DNA of 64,000 nt from Leishmania mexicana MHOM/GT/2001/U1103 (taxonomy: Eukaryota; Euglenozoa; Kinetoplastea; Trypanosomatida; Trypanosomatidae). The stretch covers positions 219,285 through 283,284 of the forward strand of contig NC_018317.1 in assembly GCF_000234665.1 (NCBI RefSeq), in the 5' to 3' direction. Below are positions 39,201 through 48,900 of the stretch, piece after piece (position 1 is the first letter of the stretch; each line of letters starts with the position of its first letter). A program made the position numbers and the translations under genes. The notes under the pieces are model-generated. The model was given only the letters and a program-made list of their open reading frames with translations. It did no database searches and was not told the DNA's origin.

Positions 39201-39970
39201 ACCCTAAACTGAATCAGCCGCGAAGAACCTCTACCACCGGCGCGTGCTGTGGTGGTGGTTTCGCCCCGTGGCCCTGGTGAGTCGTGCTCGGGTACCTTGG
39301 TGGTGCTTGTGCTCACACGACTGCCTGTGAAAAGGCGAGGGTTTGGTCGACTAACGGTGTCCGTCTCGCTCTCGCCGGGGAGCGGATGAATGGGAGGGGA
39401 GGAGGTTGAGGTCAGCTGGCGGGACGCCGGGGTGCAGCAGCGGTGACGTGTGCTTCGCTGAGAGCCCGTGTCCGCTGCCTTCAGCTCCTGCTGGTCCCGC
39501 TCATACGCCAGCTGCAGGTCTACGCCGTACTGCTCCGCGAGAGAAGCGCGGGACACTTCGGCGTAGTTCATCTGACGCTGCAGTCGCCGCATGATGCGGC
39601 TGCAGACGTCTTGCAAGTTCGCGTGCACTGCTTCGCCGTTGGCCATGAGAGGCTCCGCGCCGCGCTGTTTCTCTGCCGCGCTCCCGCCATCCGCGAAGGC
39701 GCGCTGCGTCTCTCGGCTCTGCTGCAGCCTGCCTGAGGCTCCGCGGCGGCCCCGCCCCCCGCGAGGGGAGCTGATAGACGCAAGACGAGTGCCGACGTAG
39801 TTGGCGGTCGACGAGCCGGGGGCTTCCACGTTGCGCTCAAGCAGGCTGTACGGCGCCCGCTCCGGCAGGGATGTGGTGGCTTGCAGCGTGTTCATGTTGT
39901 TCACGTACACCCGCTGTGCGAAGCTGTTCTGTTGCTCGCCACCGTTGCCTTCGACAAAGACACGCGACAT
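36263..39970 (-). CDS. Coiled-coil protein of unknown function (1235 aa)
   Basis: It starts at ATG 39970 (MSRVFVEGNGG); the extension to 40042 is leader. Residues 1-300 are basic and low-complexity. A first coiled coil spans about 570-645 (RIEALEVQLDDAQMYRNGLADQLCEELQYTEKKKRVLQYLRETL). A second helical block (about 830-920) reads RKDEKRQVDELRNKYDERQYAVKKNL and HEVQRLQALTDTTRVRAMLQQHVADLRTELQQV. The most globular part follows (about 930-1160), with GYHPWPLKLRNTTDPLAHIIHLRYGAGEVIRLRDSLNVFAQLYGALHRYILRQIVLP, then an AKERAALLQERVNVQRERTENAKGMYRVWQEKE helix. I recognise no family; a cytoskeletal or flagellar structural protein is plausible. Confidence 0.82.
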   Translation of the reverse strand: MSRVFVEGNGGEQQNSFAQRVYVNNMNTLQATTSLPERAPYSLLERNVEAPGSSTANYVGTRLASISSPRGGRGRRGASGRLQQSRETQRAFADGGSAAEKQRGAEPLMANGEAVHANLQDVCSRIMRRLQRQMNYAEVSRASLAEQYGVDLQLAYERDQQELKAADTGSQRSTRHRCCTPASRQLTSTSSPPIHPLPGESETDTVSRPNPRLFTGSRVSTSTTKVPEHDSPGPRGETTTTARAGGRGSSRLIQFRVDASSRTSGAVGGTAAPAAMDVSDASGAGAPAAEEESRLERDIAAQPCPLPLRLVIQHVLGTLQKKLSLAEGGSLRDCIVFSFESRALLDRLLKEIPLYSQYSASQDTAAVAGATQQDVALVYQKLRQKPVLLPRAGYVEDPVTGAIHGQILGGGTVQSESARASAAVAAPTAAVSLPAIVNASSSFRPGGAAPHGAFTVSTGSMSDVQLPSGYGKSSRLNDATLQGGAAAGYGDRQHQHQLLRDHMRGGSAAGGGNSASMSDAVSAQNSATSMMESAVASAAPPPGFEGAHHATRLVSIGTVTEENNITMVPRADYAALQQRIEALEVQLDDAQMYRNGLADQLCEELQYTEKKKRVLQYLRETLVRECTMLRSQLRLASGRVQMLQQQQYSPPQPLRGVMFSGANDAHNEGPNASVFGGATRMRKQLGTSTMSPMTLSLSADAHGQQHRRYSQRSLTHRMSFSESIGSVYGGTSGCGRGRLATMQRHVNSGCTSLGTSLSAAPLGVNVPAAGISSLAVGSCTATGVPADGQQPNDLEAVQSLLDLVLLAVEEDAVLPSHTLQMVRSGHADVEAVKHGFRKDEKRQVDELRNKYDERQYAVKKNLIMRTAEHNYLIAEQKHEVQRLQALTDTTRVRAMLQQHVADLRTELQQVRMCITEQIHFFKAVIQNTAQSLLHLSVLADKTLSENQILTNVVSATREMVESAGALLMPMLTHEYRCGYHPWPLKLRNTTDPLAHIIHLRYGAGEVIRLRDSLNVFAQLYGALHRYILRQIVLPDSTRPSAGKPLQHLCAALALNPMSHTEVVFTARHAYDTEMQLCKRLARCNLRLMWNAYLQRVYTNRSVAALAEACLNPRLAALPVAARVNVLAKERAALLQERVNVQRERTENAKGMYRVWQEKEIDIMEGYPAPQTQRNRLALLTGDAAGGSNAMGVSVDGNALGGTMQGSSNMATMGRFSRTIGRAAMARSEAAGATAM

Positions 39971-40673
39971 CCCGAAAGGGAACAGGGAAGGGTGTGGGGA
40001 GGCGGAGGCGCCACGATGAGGGACGCACGCGCACCCACACACGCATACTCAAGTGATCACTCAGAGAGGTGGCGGCGGGGGTGGCGGTGGCGGTGTGTCC
40101 CCACTTGTTAGAAGGCGTGCACTCCACAAGGCGACCTCTACGCGCGTCTTAGAAATAAGGCAAAGATATGCTCGTGCGTGTGTGCGCTCGAGTACGCGGG
40201 CATGCGTACGTGCTTGATGTTAGGAGGTGTGTGTGTGTGTGTGTGTGGGTAGACAGGTAGGTGGTAGGCGAGTAGGTTGTTGCAAGCACAAGAAGACAAC
40301 CATTGCGGTGAGCTCTGCAGTACAAGTGCACACGCGTGTGTGTGTGTGTGTATGCATGGCACAGAAGGGGCCATTCGTAGTTGTACGTGTTCCTGCGTGC
40401 GCATGTGTCGGTACATGTCATGTGCCGTGTGTGTGTGTGTGCCTCAGATGTCTGTGGTGACTCGTGTGCATCTCTGTGAGGCCCCGCCCCGCCCCCCTCC
40501 CGCTGCGGTGGCGGCCGGTCCGCCTCACAGACATCACCCATTGCTTTCCCCCACGAACACACGCACACACACGACACATGTGCCCATGAAACGGCAGAAA
40601 GAAAAAACGAACGCCGTACACACACGACATGCTGATACCCACCCACACATCGAGAGTAGCGCTGCCCGCGCCA
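39971..40673. other. Spacer with TG microsatellites
   Basis: This 703-bp spacer holds (TG)n runs at 40227-40248 and about 40333-40351, and no gene. It contains the short 3' UTR of the 1142-aa ORF's gene downstream and the leader of the 1235-aa gene. Confidence 0.5.
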
Positions 40674-43600
40674 TCACGAGCGGGGCGCAGGATTTGCCAG
40701 GGGTATGGAGTGCCCATTGAGGGGCTCCTCCGAGAAACACTCGCCGGCTGTGAGAGTGGCGGCCGCGGTATCACCTGCCGCTGCTGCACCAACACTCGCC
40801 ACTGGAGACTCCACAGCATTCTCGTGGAAGGAGGAGATGGAGCTGAAGCTCGCAGCATCTGCCTCATCCGTCACAGTCGTCACCTCGACGACATCGACGG
40901 TGGCCGTGCTGGCATCACATACGTCGTCCATGTCCAGCGCTGACGGCAGCGGGGATGGCGAAAGGATCAGCTGCTTTCTCGGCAGACGTCCGCATGCAAT
41001 GCTGGTGTCGGCGTCGACCACCGGGAACAGCTCCACCGCGATGGCCAAGTGCTGTGGCGCCGTACCGTCGGAACGAGGCCTTGGAGGTGCGTCATCTTCG
41101 GCATTGCCAAGCTGAGGCTCATTCACTCCTACTCGTGTTGGCAGTGGTGGGCCGCAAGAGGCGGCTGTCAGGTAAGCGCGATCGCCCGCAGTTGCCATGA
41201 GTCCAGTGGCGGTTTTGGACGTGCTCGCTGGAACACGTCGCTCCGCATTCTCTTCTACGATGTAGTTGACGGAGGAGCTGCTGCTGTCGGCGCTGCAACT
41301 GACATTCTGGTTGCCGCTGGTACTTGCCGCAGTTGTCCTGGAGTCGAGGTCGCTACTTGCATTCTGCGCTGTGGCCTCCACAGCAGATTCGTCGAGCGGC
41401 GACAGCAGCGGGCAGGAGTTACCGCCGGTGGGGTGGCTGTGCGCATGGCGCGTCATGGACGGGGTGCGCTCAGCGTACTTCTCCCCCTCGTCCGCCACGG
41501 CAGCTACATTCCATAGCTGCTGCAATAACGCCGAGGGCCGGACGTGCGGCGGAGAGCGCAGCTCCAACTGTTTTGCCGATGGGCGCGGAGCGGACGCAGG
41601 CACGGAAGCTGGCGCCTTCGGAGCATCTGCGGCAGCAGACGAGGTGGTCACTGCCCCCGCGACGCTGCTGTCATGTAAGACGACCGGAGCCAGGTGGCTT
41701 GCAGGCAGCCGACGCGCTGGTAACCGTGACGCGTGCGACGCTGCTGGCGAGTAGCGTGTGTCACTAGCTCGGCTATGCGTGGCGCTGCTCATCTCCCACA
41801 CCGACTGCCGCCTCTGTTGAGGGGACGACGGCGCGTGTGTGTTTAGGATGACCATAGCAGCTGCAGTGGTGGGCGTTGAAGGCTGCTCTTCGGTGGGTGT
41901 GCCTTCCCGTTCGTAGTCGCCCTCACCCTTGTGTGCGGGCGGTATCTGTGCCGCTGGGCTCGTGGCCACTTCGCTGCTCGTTTCTGTGTGAGCGGGGAGG
42001 GTGGAGACCGAGGGAAGCGACAGTGAGGGCGTCGGGGAAGGGGAGTTGACGGGGTCCGAAACGCCGTCGGTGTCGCTTGCTCTAGTGCTTGCCCTCGCCA
42101 CTGCTCTTGGGGCAGGTGCCCGCACTGTTGCGGCCCCATGTTCACCGGCTACGGCCCCGATCGTGGTGGCGAGCGAATGCCGCTTGCCTTCCCACTCTAA
42201 CTCACGCAGACGTTCGTAGTGGTCGCGCAAGATGCACATGAGGCGACAGCCATGCGCCATGACGATGCGCAGCCGCGCCTCGCCTTCTTCGTGCGCGAGG
42301 GCTGTCCAGCGCACTTGCGATGTACTGCGAACAGTAGCGGCAGCTACGGAGGAAGGCAAGGTAGATGGAGGAAGTCGAGGACGCGTCGTCGGGGAGGCTG
42401 TCTGCGGCGCCATGGGCTGTGCCGGAGACGCAGGAGCACTGGACGGATCCGACAGTGGACTGAACGCGTCCATCGACGCCGCGGATTCGGTGACGGGTGC
42501 GACCCCTGGCTTTACTCCCACCGGCACTGTTGCCTCCGTTGCCCGCCACTCCAGCTTGCGGTTCCAGCGAGACGGAGGGGCGGCGGCAGACGCATCTGCT
42601 GTCGTCGCTGAGTACGGGCGATGGCGCAGCGGCGACAGGACGGTGGCGTTCCGGTCTACGCGGGGGTAGATATAGACACGCTCTGACGCTGGTGGGGCGG
42701 GGTACACCAAACCACTACCTGAAGCAGCAGGTGTTGCTGCCGTTGCAAACAGCGTGTCTCCGGCGCTTGGACTGCGCCGCTGCGAGCGCGACGGCGACGC
42801 TACAGAGGTGAAAAGGATGGATGGTGGTGCCACGCCCTCGTTGTGGCCAAGTCCATGACCGCTGCAGCGTGTGCTGCCACGTTGGTGCGCCGAAGCCTGA
42901 TTCGCTTCAGCGCTCGCAGCACTGGAGACGGAGTCTGACCGCGTAGACAAGGGGCCGGTCCTACTCGAGCTGCGACCACCGCCACGGCGAGGACGATGTC
43001 GACTGCTTCTGTTGGTGCCGTTGTTACTAGCGGTGGCCACTGCCGTCGCCGACAGCACCTCGCGAACCTGACGCATGCCGAGTATACTTACCTCCACGCT
43101 CCGCGCCGCCCCTTCCAGTACAGCGCGTCGGAGCTGCGCATCAGCCCACATGTCACTGCGGACGTAAATGCCCTCGCCGTCCCTGGGATCTTGTTCCACC
43201 CGTGCATTACGATGCTGCCTGGGCCGATGGAGGGGGGCGTAGAGCAGACCACTTTCGCCCAGGTTGTGGCGGTCACCCGTGTTCGTGTCGTCCTTCAGCA
43301 AGTACGGAATCCATTGGATGGCGGGTGTGAGGCAGTGCCAGTTGGTTGCAGCCGAGCAAAGTCCAGCGTCGGTGCGCGAGGCGCCGCCGCCTTTCTGATC
43401 ACCCCCATCCAGGCGGCTCTTCAGCGTCGAAGCATCGGTGCCGCTGGCGCAGTGGCGCGATGGGCCCTCGCAGGGACCTGAGAAGGATGCCGACGGCGCG
43501 CGCCGTTGCTCACGGCAGCGCAAGCGCGCACGCTCCGCTTCGCCGGCCTGCACGCCGAAGCGAAGCTCCTCCGCACGGTACGATTTCGACGCCACCTTTG

Positions 43601-44102
43601 CCACTGCCGAGCTGGAACGGCAGCTGCAGCGTGGTTTCAAGGGTGAGAACGACCGACGACGGTGATGGTGACGGCGATCAATGTGCGTGCGCTCGCCTGG
43701 TTGAGGTGCTACTGCTGCTGCTGATGCTGCCTCCGCTACAGCTTCTGTGGTGCTGAAAGGCACCTGCGGCTCCGCGAGGTCTGCCACCACCTCACGCCAC
43801 TGCAACGTGAGGCCAGCGAGAAGGCGCGCCAGAAACCGCGTTGTCTCAAACTGCTGGTGCAACGCCGACGCCGTAGCGCCAGCCGAAGCTGAAGATGCAG
43901 CGCGGCCACCACTTCTGGCGTGCTCTCCATCGTTGCGAGGCCGGTCCACAACGCGTGCAACGGAGCCTTGCCGCTCACAGCAGCGGCAGCCATGGTGTTC
44001 GCGCTCGAGCGGTGCATCTTGCATGCATGGAGGCGCTCGCGAGTCGCCGCGCGAGAAAGGCTTCGAGTGGCGGCAAGGAGCCCTCCATCCACAGGCGTCC
44101 AT
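40674..44102 (-). CDS. Low-complexity protein of unknown function with suspect, probably frameshifted 5' end (1142-aa ORF)
   Basis: The continuous ORF begins at ATG 44102, but its first 65 residues are Cys/Arg-rich and look out of frame. From about residue 75 (ALHQQFETTRFLARLLAGLTLQWREVVADLAEP) it looks genuine. The better-looking coding frames upstream lie in other phases: minus-strand frame through 44092-43905 encodes an ankyrin-like stretch (GKAPLHALWTGLATMESTPEVVAAL), and frames up to 44345 also look protein-like. The gene therefore probably starts upstream, and one or more indels separate the pieces. The body is Ser/Ala/Pro/Thr-rich, with a more ordered part near 260-350 (HCLTPAIQWIPYLLKDD, YVRSDMWADAQLRRAVLEGA) and a helix ARLRIVMAHGCRLMCILRDHYERLRELEWEGKR near 620. 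Function unknown. Confidence 0.65.
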   Translation of the reverse strand: MDACGWRAPCRHSKPFSRGDSRAPPCMQDAPLEREHHGCRCCERQGSVARVVDRPRNDGEHARSGGRAASSASAGATASALHQQFETTRFLARLLAGLTLQWREVVADLAEPQVPFSTTEAVAEAASAAAVAPQPGERTHIDRRHHHRRRSFSPLKPRCSCRSSSAVAKVASKSYRAEELRFGVQAGEAERARLRCREQRRAPSASFSGPCEGPSRHCASGTDASTLKSRLDGGDQKGGGASRTDAGLCSAATNWHCLTPAIQWIPYLLKDDTNTGDRHNLGESGLLYAPLHRPRQHRNARVEQDPRDGEGIYVRSDMWADAQLRRAVLEGAARSVEVSILGMRQVREVLSATAVATASNNGTNRSSRHRPRRGGGRSSSRTGPLSTRSDSVSSAASAEANQASAHQRGSTRCSGHGLGHNEGVAPPSILFTSVASPSRSQRRSPSAGDTLFATAATPAASGSGLVYPAPPASERVYIYPRVDRNATVLSPLRHRPYSATTADASAAAPPSRWNRKLEWRATEATVPVGVKPGVAPVTESAASMDAFSPLSDPSSAPASPAQPMAPQTASPTTRPRLPPSTLPSSVAAATVRSTSQVRWTALAHEEGEARLRIVMAHGCRLMCILRDHYERLRELEWEGKRHSLATTIGAVAGEHGAATVRAPAPRAVARASTRASDTDGVSDPVNSPSPTPSLSLPSVSTLPAHTETSSEVATSPAAQIPPAHKGEGDYEREGTPTEEQPSTPTTAAAMVILNTHAPSSPQQRRQSVWEMSSATHSRASDTRYSPAASHASRLPARRLPASHLAPVVLHDSSVAGAVTTSSAAADAPKAPASVPASAPRPSAKQLELRSPPHVRPSALLQQLWNVAAVADEGEKYAERTPSMTRHAHSHPTGGNSCPLLSPLDESAVEATAQNASSDLDSRTTAASTSGNQNVSCSADSSSSSVNYIVEENAERRVPASTSKTATGLMATAGDRAYLTAASCGPPLPTRVGVNEPQLGNAEDDAPPRPRSDGTAPQHLAIAVELFPVVDADTSIACGRLPRKQLILSPSPLPSALDMDDVCDASTATVDVVEVTTVTDEADAASFSSISSFHENAVESPVASVGAAAAGDTAAATLTAGECFSEEPLNGHSIPLANPAPRS

Positions 44103-45977
44103 CGTTGGGGCTCACGCTAAGGACGAGTCTAGGGAGACCTGAGCGGGAGGCGCCACACATCCGCGAGGCTCCGCGTCCTCGACATACCACCGCCCTGCCA
44201 CTCCCTCGCCAGCGAACAAAAACCCGCCGCAAGAGCGGAGCAGGTGCGCAAATCCCACGACCGAGGACGCGACCGAGTCAAAGGAAAAGGCGGCGCGGCC
44301 GTGAGGAGCCGGCGGAGTGCCCTCGAGGGACGAAAGAACCTGCACAGCACCGGCAGAAGCAGAGAGGGAGGCCTCCTGTCTGTGCGGGACTCGGCCTCTG
44401 TTGTGCGTCTATGTGGATCAGTATGTGTGTGCGTGTTGTGCGTGCGTGTGTGCGTGTATCTGTGTGCTCAAGGAAAGTTGGAGAGAGGAGGAAAGGCGGC
44501 GGTGACGGGAGAGAGATGGACACGGCGCCGTGGTACAGCGCACGCGGAGCGGCGACAGAAACGACCCATGACGACCAACGCCTCACAGCTGTGTAGGGGC
44601 GGTGGGCAGCACAACAACGACACTAGCCCACCTATCCATCGAGACGCCCAGCTGCAGGTGTCCGTCATGTCTTCCGCTTTCGCCTCCCTTGATGGAGCTG
44701 CCTGTGCGCGCACACGGCCGTGCCTAGTGGTTGATTCACAATGGCGGCGCTCATCGGGCCAGCAAGGGGACTCGTTGGTGGCGCCACCATTCTTCGCAGC
44801 ACCGCCCACGTGGCACTCTTTCCGTGTGTTTCTGTGCATCATTGTTACCATCTCAGGCAGGCGCACGTGCCGTGCGCGCGCTGAATTGCAGCGGTGGGCG
44901 AAGTCCGGCCAACGCGGAAGGGAAATAGACATCATTGTAACAAGCGAGCCCCCCCCTCCCCCTCCCCGCCCTCACAAGGGAAGAAAGGAAAACGGCAGGC
45001 AGCGGCAGGCATGCGCACAGTGACGACGCGTGACGGCTGTCGTTTTAATGCGGATGCCGACGATGCTCGGGGACGGAAAGGACGAAGAGGGGAGAGAGGG
45101 GGAGGGGAGGGGGGAGGGGGGAGCGTTGCGCAGCTCGTTCACTCTCCTGCCACCATGGCCGAGGAGCCGACAGGAGAGGACAAGACAGAGATGTATCAGC
45201 CAAGACCTGGGCGAAGTAAGCGGACGCGCCCCTCCCCATCCGACGACCTTACATAACACCACACGGCAACACATCGCACATGCCCGCCCATGTACGTTGC
45301 AGATACGCCCCGCAGCTCGCGGATAAACAGGGCAAGCGCGTGTGTGTGTGTTTACCGAGAGACACGGAGAGTGTGGGAGAGTGGCAAGGTCGGCGAAACT
45401 GTCCACGTCCACGGCGTTAGAGGCGAAGGCACAACGAAGGCACGTGTGTGTGCGTGTGTGCGCGTAGGGGGGGGAGGGGACGAAGACCGAACACCACCAA
45501 GAAAAACATGCGACATGTGTGCAGACGGGTCCAAGAAGAGGTGAGAGCTGGTGTATCGTCACGCATGCACACACACACACCCACAGGGAGGAGAGGGGAG
45601 GAGAGGGCACTCGTACATACGGGGGAGGAGGGAGAAAAGCGAGTCATTGTGGTGGCCGGGGCCTCGACGGTGAAAGGGCAGAGAGACAGCTGTAGATTAC
45701 ATCGCTACTAGGTAAGATACACGCCCCATATACACGCAGGGGTGGGTGGGTGGAAGGGTCCCCGCGAAGGAGCCCGTCGAGTTGGCGATGTGACGCCGGC
45801 GAGTCAGTGAATGCAAACCCAAGGAGGGACGAGCTCTTGCGAGGGACTTGGCGAGGGATGTGGAGAGCGCTGGAGGAGTTGGCGATGATGGCTAGTGGAG
45901 CCGACACGAACGTGCGTCGGCTTATAGCGTGCGGAAGTAATAGAGGTAACTCTCGAGTAGCGCTTCCATTGACGTGG
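44103..45977. other. Spacer (1.9 kb); right part of frameshifted gene's 5' end plus upstream 3' UTR
   Basis: The first 240 bp probably belong to the 5' end of the gene at 40674-44102. The rest is simple sequence: TG-rich run (about 44420-44465), GGGA-rich run (about 45090-45120), TG/CG run (about 45440-45470) and CA run (about 45569-45583). No other gene is evident. Confidence 0.5.
44340..44373 (-). promoter_or_regulatory. Candidate trans-splice acceptor upstream of the frameshifted gene
   Basis: On the transcribed strand a T/C-rich tract (about 44373-44350) leads to GTGCTGTGCAG, with AG at 44341-44340. The first ATG after it is at 44185 and reads MSRTRSLADVWRLPLRSP before a TAG at 44129-44131, not into the 1142-aa frame. 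Confidence 0.45.
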
Positions 45978-48900
45978 TCAGACGAAGGCGCTTGGGTTGG
46001 ACCGCTTCGTTGGCTGGGATGTATAGTTGAGGCGCGAGATGGCAGGGAGAGACGCCGCCGCGGCCACGGAGTCGATCGGAAGCCGCCGTGACGTGCTCTC
46101 TGCCGAGCCTGCCATGGGCTCAGGACTCGTCGCTCTCGCCGCCTCGGCGGCTGGGGAGGGCGGCGCCGTGGACATGATCTTTGCCGCGGCACCGCCACGC
46201 GCGCCTGGCTCACCACCTGATGCGGCGGTGATGGCGGGCATTGTACGCAGTTGACCCATCACGTTCTCCAGTGCACTCGGCGCCATAGCCAGCGACTCAA
46301 CACGGTGCGCCCGCTGCCCAGAGGCGGAGACGGCCGAAGAGGCCGGTACACTCACTAAAGGCGCGGACTGCTTACGCTGTGCTACCGCCGCAGCTGCTGT
46401 CGTCGCGGAGACCATCGCCTTCTGCATGACCGGCGGCACCTCCTCCCAATGCAGCTTGCCGTCCTCAATGTCTCGCTCGATGTCCTGCACCAGCGCACCG
46501 CGGACCCCTTCAGCGCCACAGAGGTACCGCTGCGGCTGATCTGCCATGACTTCCTCGATCGTGCGCTTGCGAGAGCGCTGCGTGCAGTGCAGCTGTCCCA
46601 GGTCCACTGCCTTTGCCGTGCGCAGTGAGCTAGAGCCCTTCTGAGTCTCCGGACGCTGCGGCTGATTTTCGCGGCCAGGTGAGCTTGACATCGCCCTCGT
46701 TGACGTGGTCATACGACTGCGCCGATACGCCGTGCCACCGTAGGCGTGCTGTCGCTGCGAGGCGGTGAAAGGAAAAGCACAGCCACGCGTTTCAGCGAAC
46801 GTGCGAGGCGGGGCCGCGTGCGGGTTACGGCGGTGCACCGTCATCCCTGCTGGCGCACCGGCGTTGCCGCTCTCCCTGCTCAGAGGCGGCGCAACGGGGG
46901 CGAAGCGGGTGCCGTCGCCGAAGCCGTAGAGGTGGTTGTACTGAAGCATCACTGTGTCGGCCGGCGGGTCGTGTGGGACGTAGAAGCCTTTGCTGCGGTG
47001 GTTGTAGTAGATGTAGTCGTGCTGTTCTTCCGTCGACTTGCCATGTCGAGGGTCGCGGCGGCGCTGCTGACGCAGCGTGTTGAGCTCTGGGAGGTGCGCA
47101 TCGCCCAGCATGTCAATTTCTCGGCGGAGGTTGGTGCTGCTGGCGGTGGTGCCGCCGAAAGAGTCCGACATCGTTTGGCGTGACGCCGAGTAGACGGATC
47201 GCGGTAGCTGGTAGCTGCGGCGAGCCGAGGAAGCAGTCGACGCGGCTGCTCTCGGGGACTGCTTGCGCTCCGACGTTGCCCTGGACGCGATGCTGTCATC
47301 GACGCAAACGTTGCTTGCACTGCCGCGACTGAATCGCTTGAGGGTGTTGAGTGGAACCGCGCCTACGGTAGACTTGGTTCCGTGAAAGGTGCTCTCCAGC
47401 ACGAGGGGTGACATGTGATCGGTCGAGAGCAGGTAGCGCGAGTAGGAGCCTATCTCCATCCGGTTGACGTGGCTGTTCTCGTGACCGCGGCGGAAGACGG
47501 CGAGGGCGGTGCTAGGGGTCAACGATGCGGAGGCCATGGCGATGCGCTCCGCTTCGGGCAAGTCGTACACCCCATCTACGCTGGCGGTCGTCACGTAGGG
47601 CGACATGGAAGGGGTGAGTGATGTGTCACCGAAATGCAGCGCGACAGCGGGCCGCTGCTGCTGTTGTGACTGCGGTCGAGAGACTTGCTGCTGTGGTTGC
47701 CGCCTAGGCAGATCGTGCGGCGGCGGTGACGGCTTCGGTAACGCTGCGGCCATCTCTGGCGAGGAAGCGCGGTCTTGCTGTTCTCCCTCAGTCCCCGCTG
47801 CGGGAGGTACGACCTTTGCTTCTACAGTGTTAGCATCCGGAGGAGGAACAGCACCGGCAGCAGATGTGGCTGCAGCTGAGTCCTCTACAGCCCGATCTGA
47901 TGGGGCCATGCCACTCTCACCTTTATTTTTCTCAGCGTCGAGTTCCGCTAAGTCGGAGGCGTTTTCGACCTTAGCATCAACCTGCGCGCCATCGTCTGCG
48001 GTGATAAGCGAAGGCGTCGCTGCAGCATCTGCGCCGGCCACAGCATCCACGCTGCCATGCTCATCCTCTCTCTTATCGAGCGATTCTGCCGGCGACTCAC
48101 CGTCTTGAGCCACTGCTGGATCTTCTTGCTCGTCCTTGTCTTCGACTTTTTCCACTGGTGCGGAGGCACGCGGTGAGTCAGGAGCTTCTGCCAGCGCTTG
48201 TGGCATCGGTGTCGAGCCTGCGCCATCCTCACCTGCGTCCACAGCGTTGTCGGCAGGCTCCTGCTCTCCCATGGCGTGCGCCTCCTCAGCTGGCGCGGCG
48301 TGGGCGTCGACGTCGACGTCCTCATCGACATCCGCGTCGACGTTGACATCGGCGTTGGCAGGCTCCTGCTCTCCCATGGCGTGCGCCTCCTCAGCTGGCG
48401 CGGCGTGGGCGTCGACGTCGACGTCCTCATCGACATCCGCGTCGATGTTGACATCGGCGTTGGCAGGCTCCTGCTCTCCCATGGCGTGCGCCTCCTCAGC
48501 TGGCGCGGCGTGGGCGTCGACGTCGACGTCCTCATCGACATCCGCGTCGACGTTGACATCGGCGTTGGCAGGCTCCTGCTCTCCCATGGCGTGCGCCTCC
48601 TCAGCTGGCGCGGCGTGGGCGTCGACGTCGACGTCCTCATCNNNNNNNNNNNNNNNNNNNNNNNNNNNNNNNNNNNNNNNNNNNNNNNNNNNNNNNNNNN
48701 NNNNNNNNNNNNNNNNNNNNNNNNNNNNNNNNNNNNNNNNNGATTCTGCCGGCGACTCACCGTCTTGAGCCACTGCTGGATCTTCTTGCTCGTCCTTGTC
48801 TTCGACTTTTTCCACTGGTGCGGAGGCACGCGGTGAGTCAGGAGCTTCTGCCAGCGCTTGTGGCATCGGTGTCGAGCCTGCGCCATCCTCACCTGCGTCC

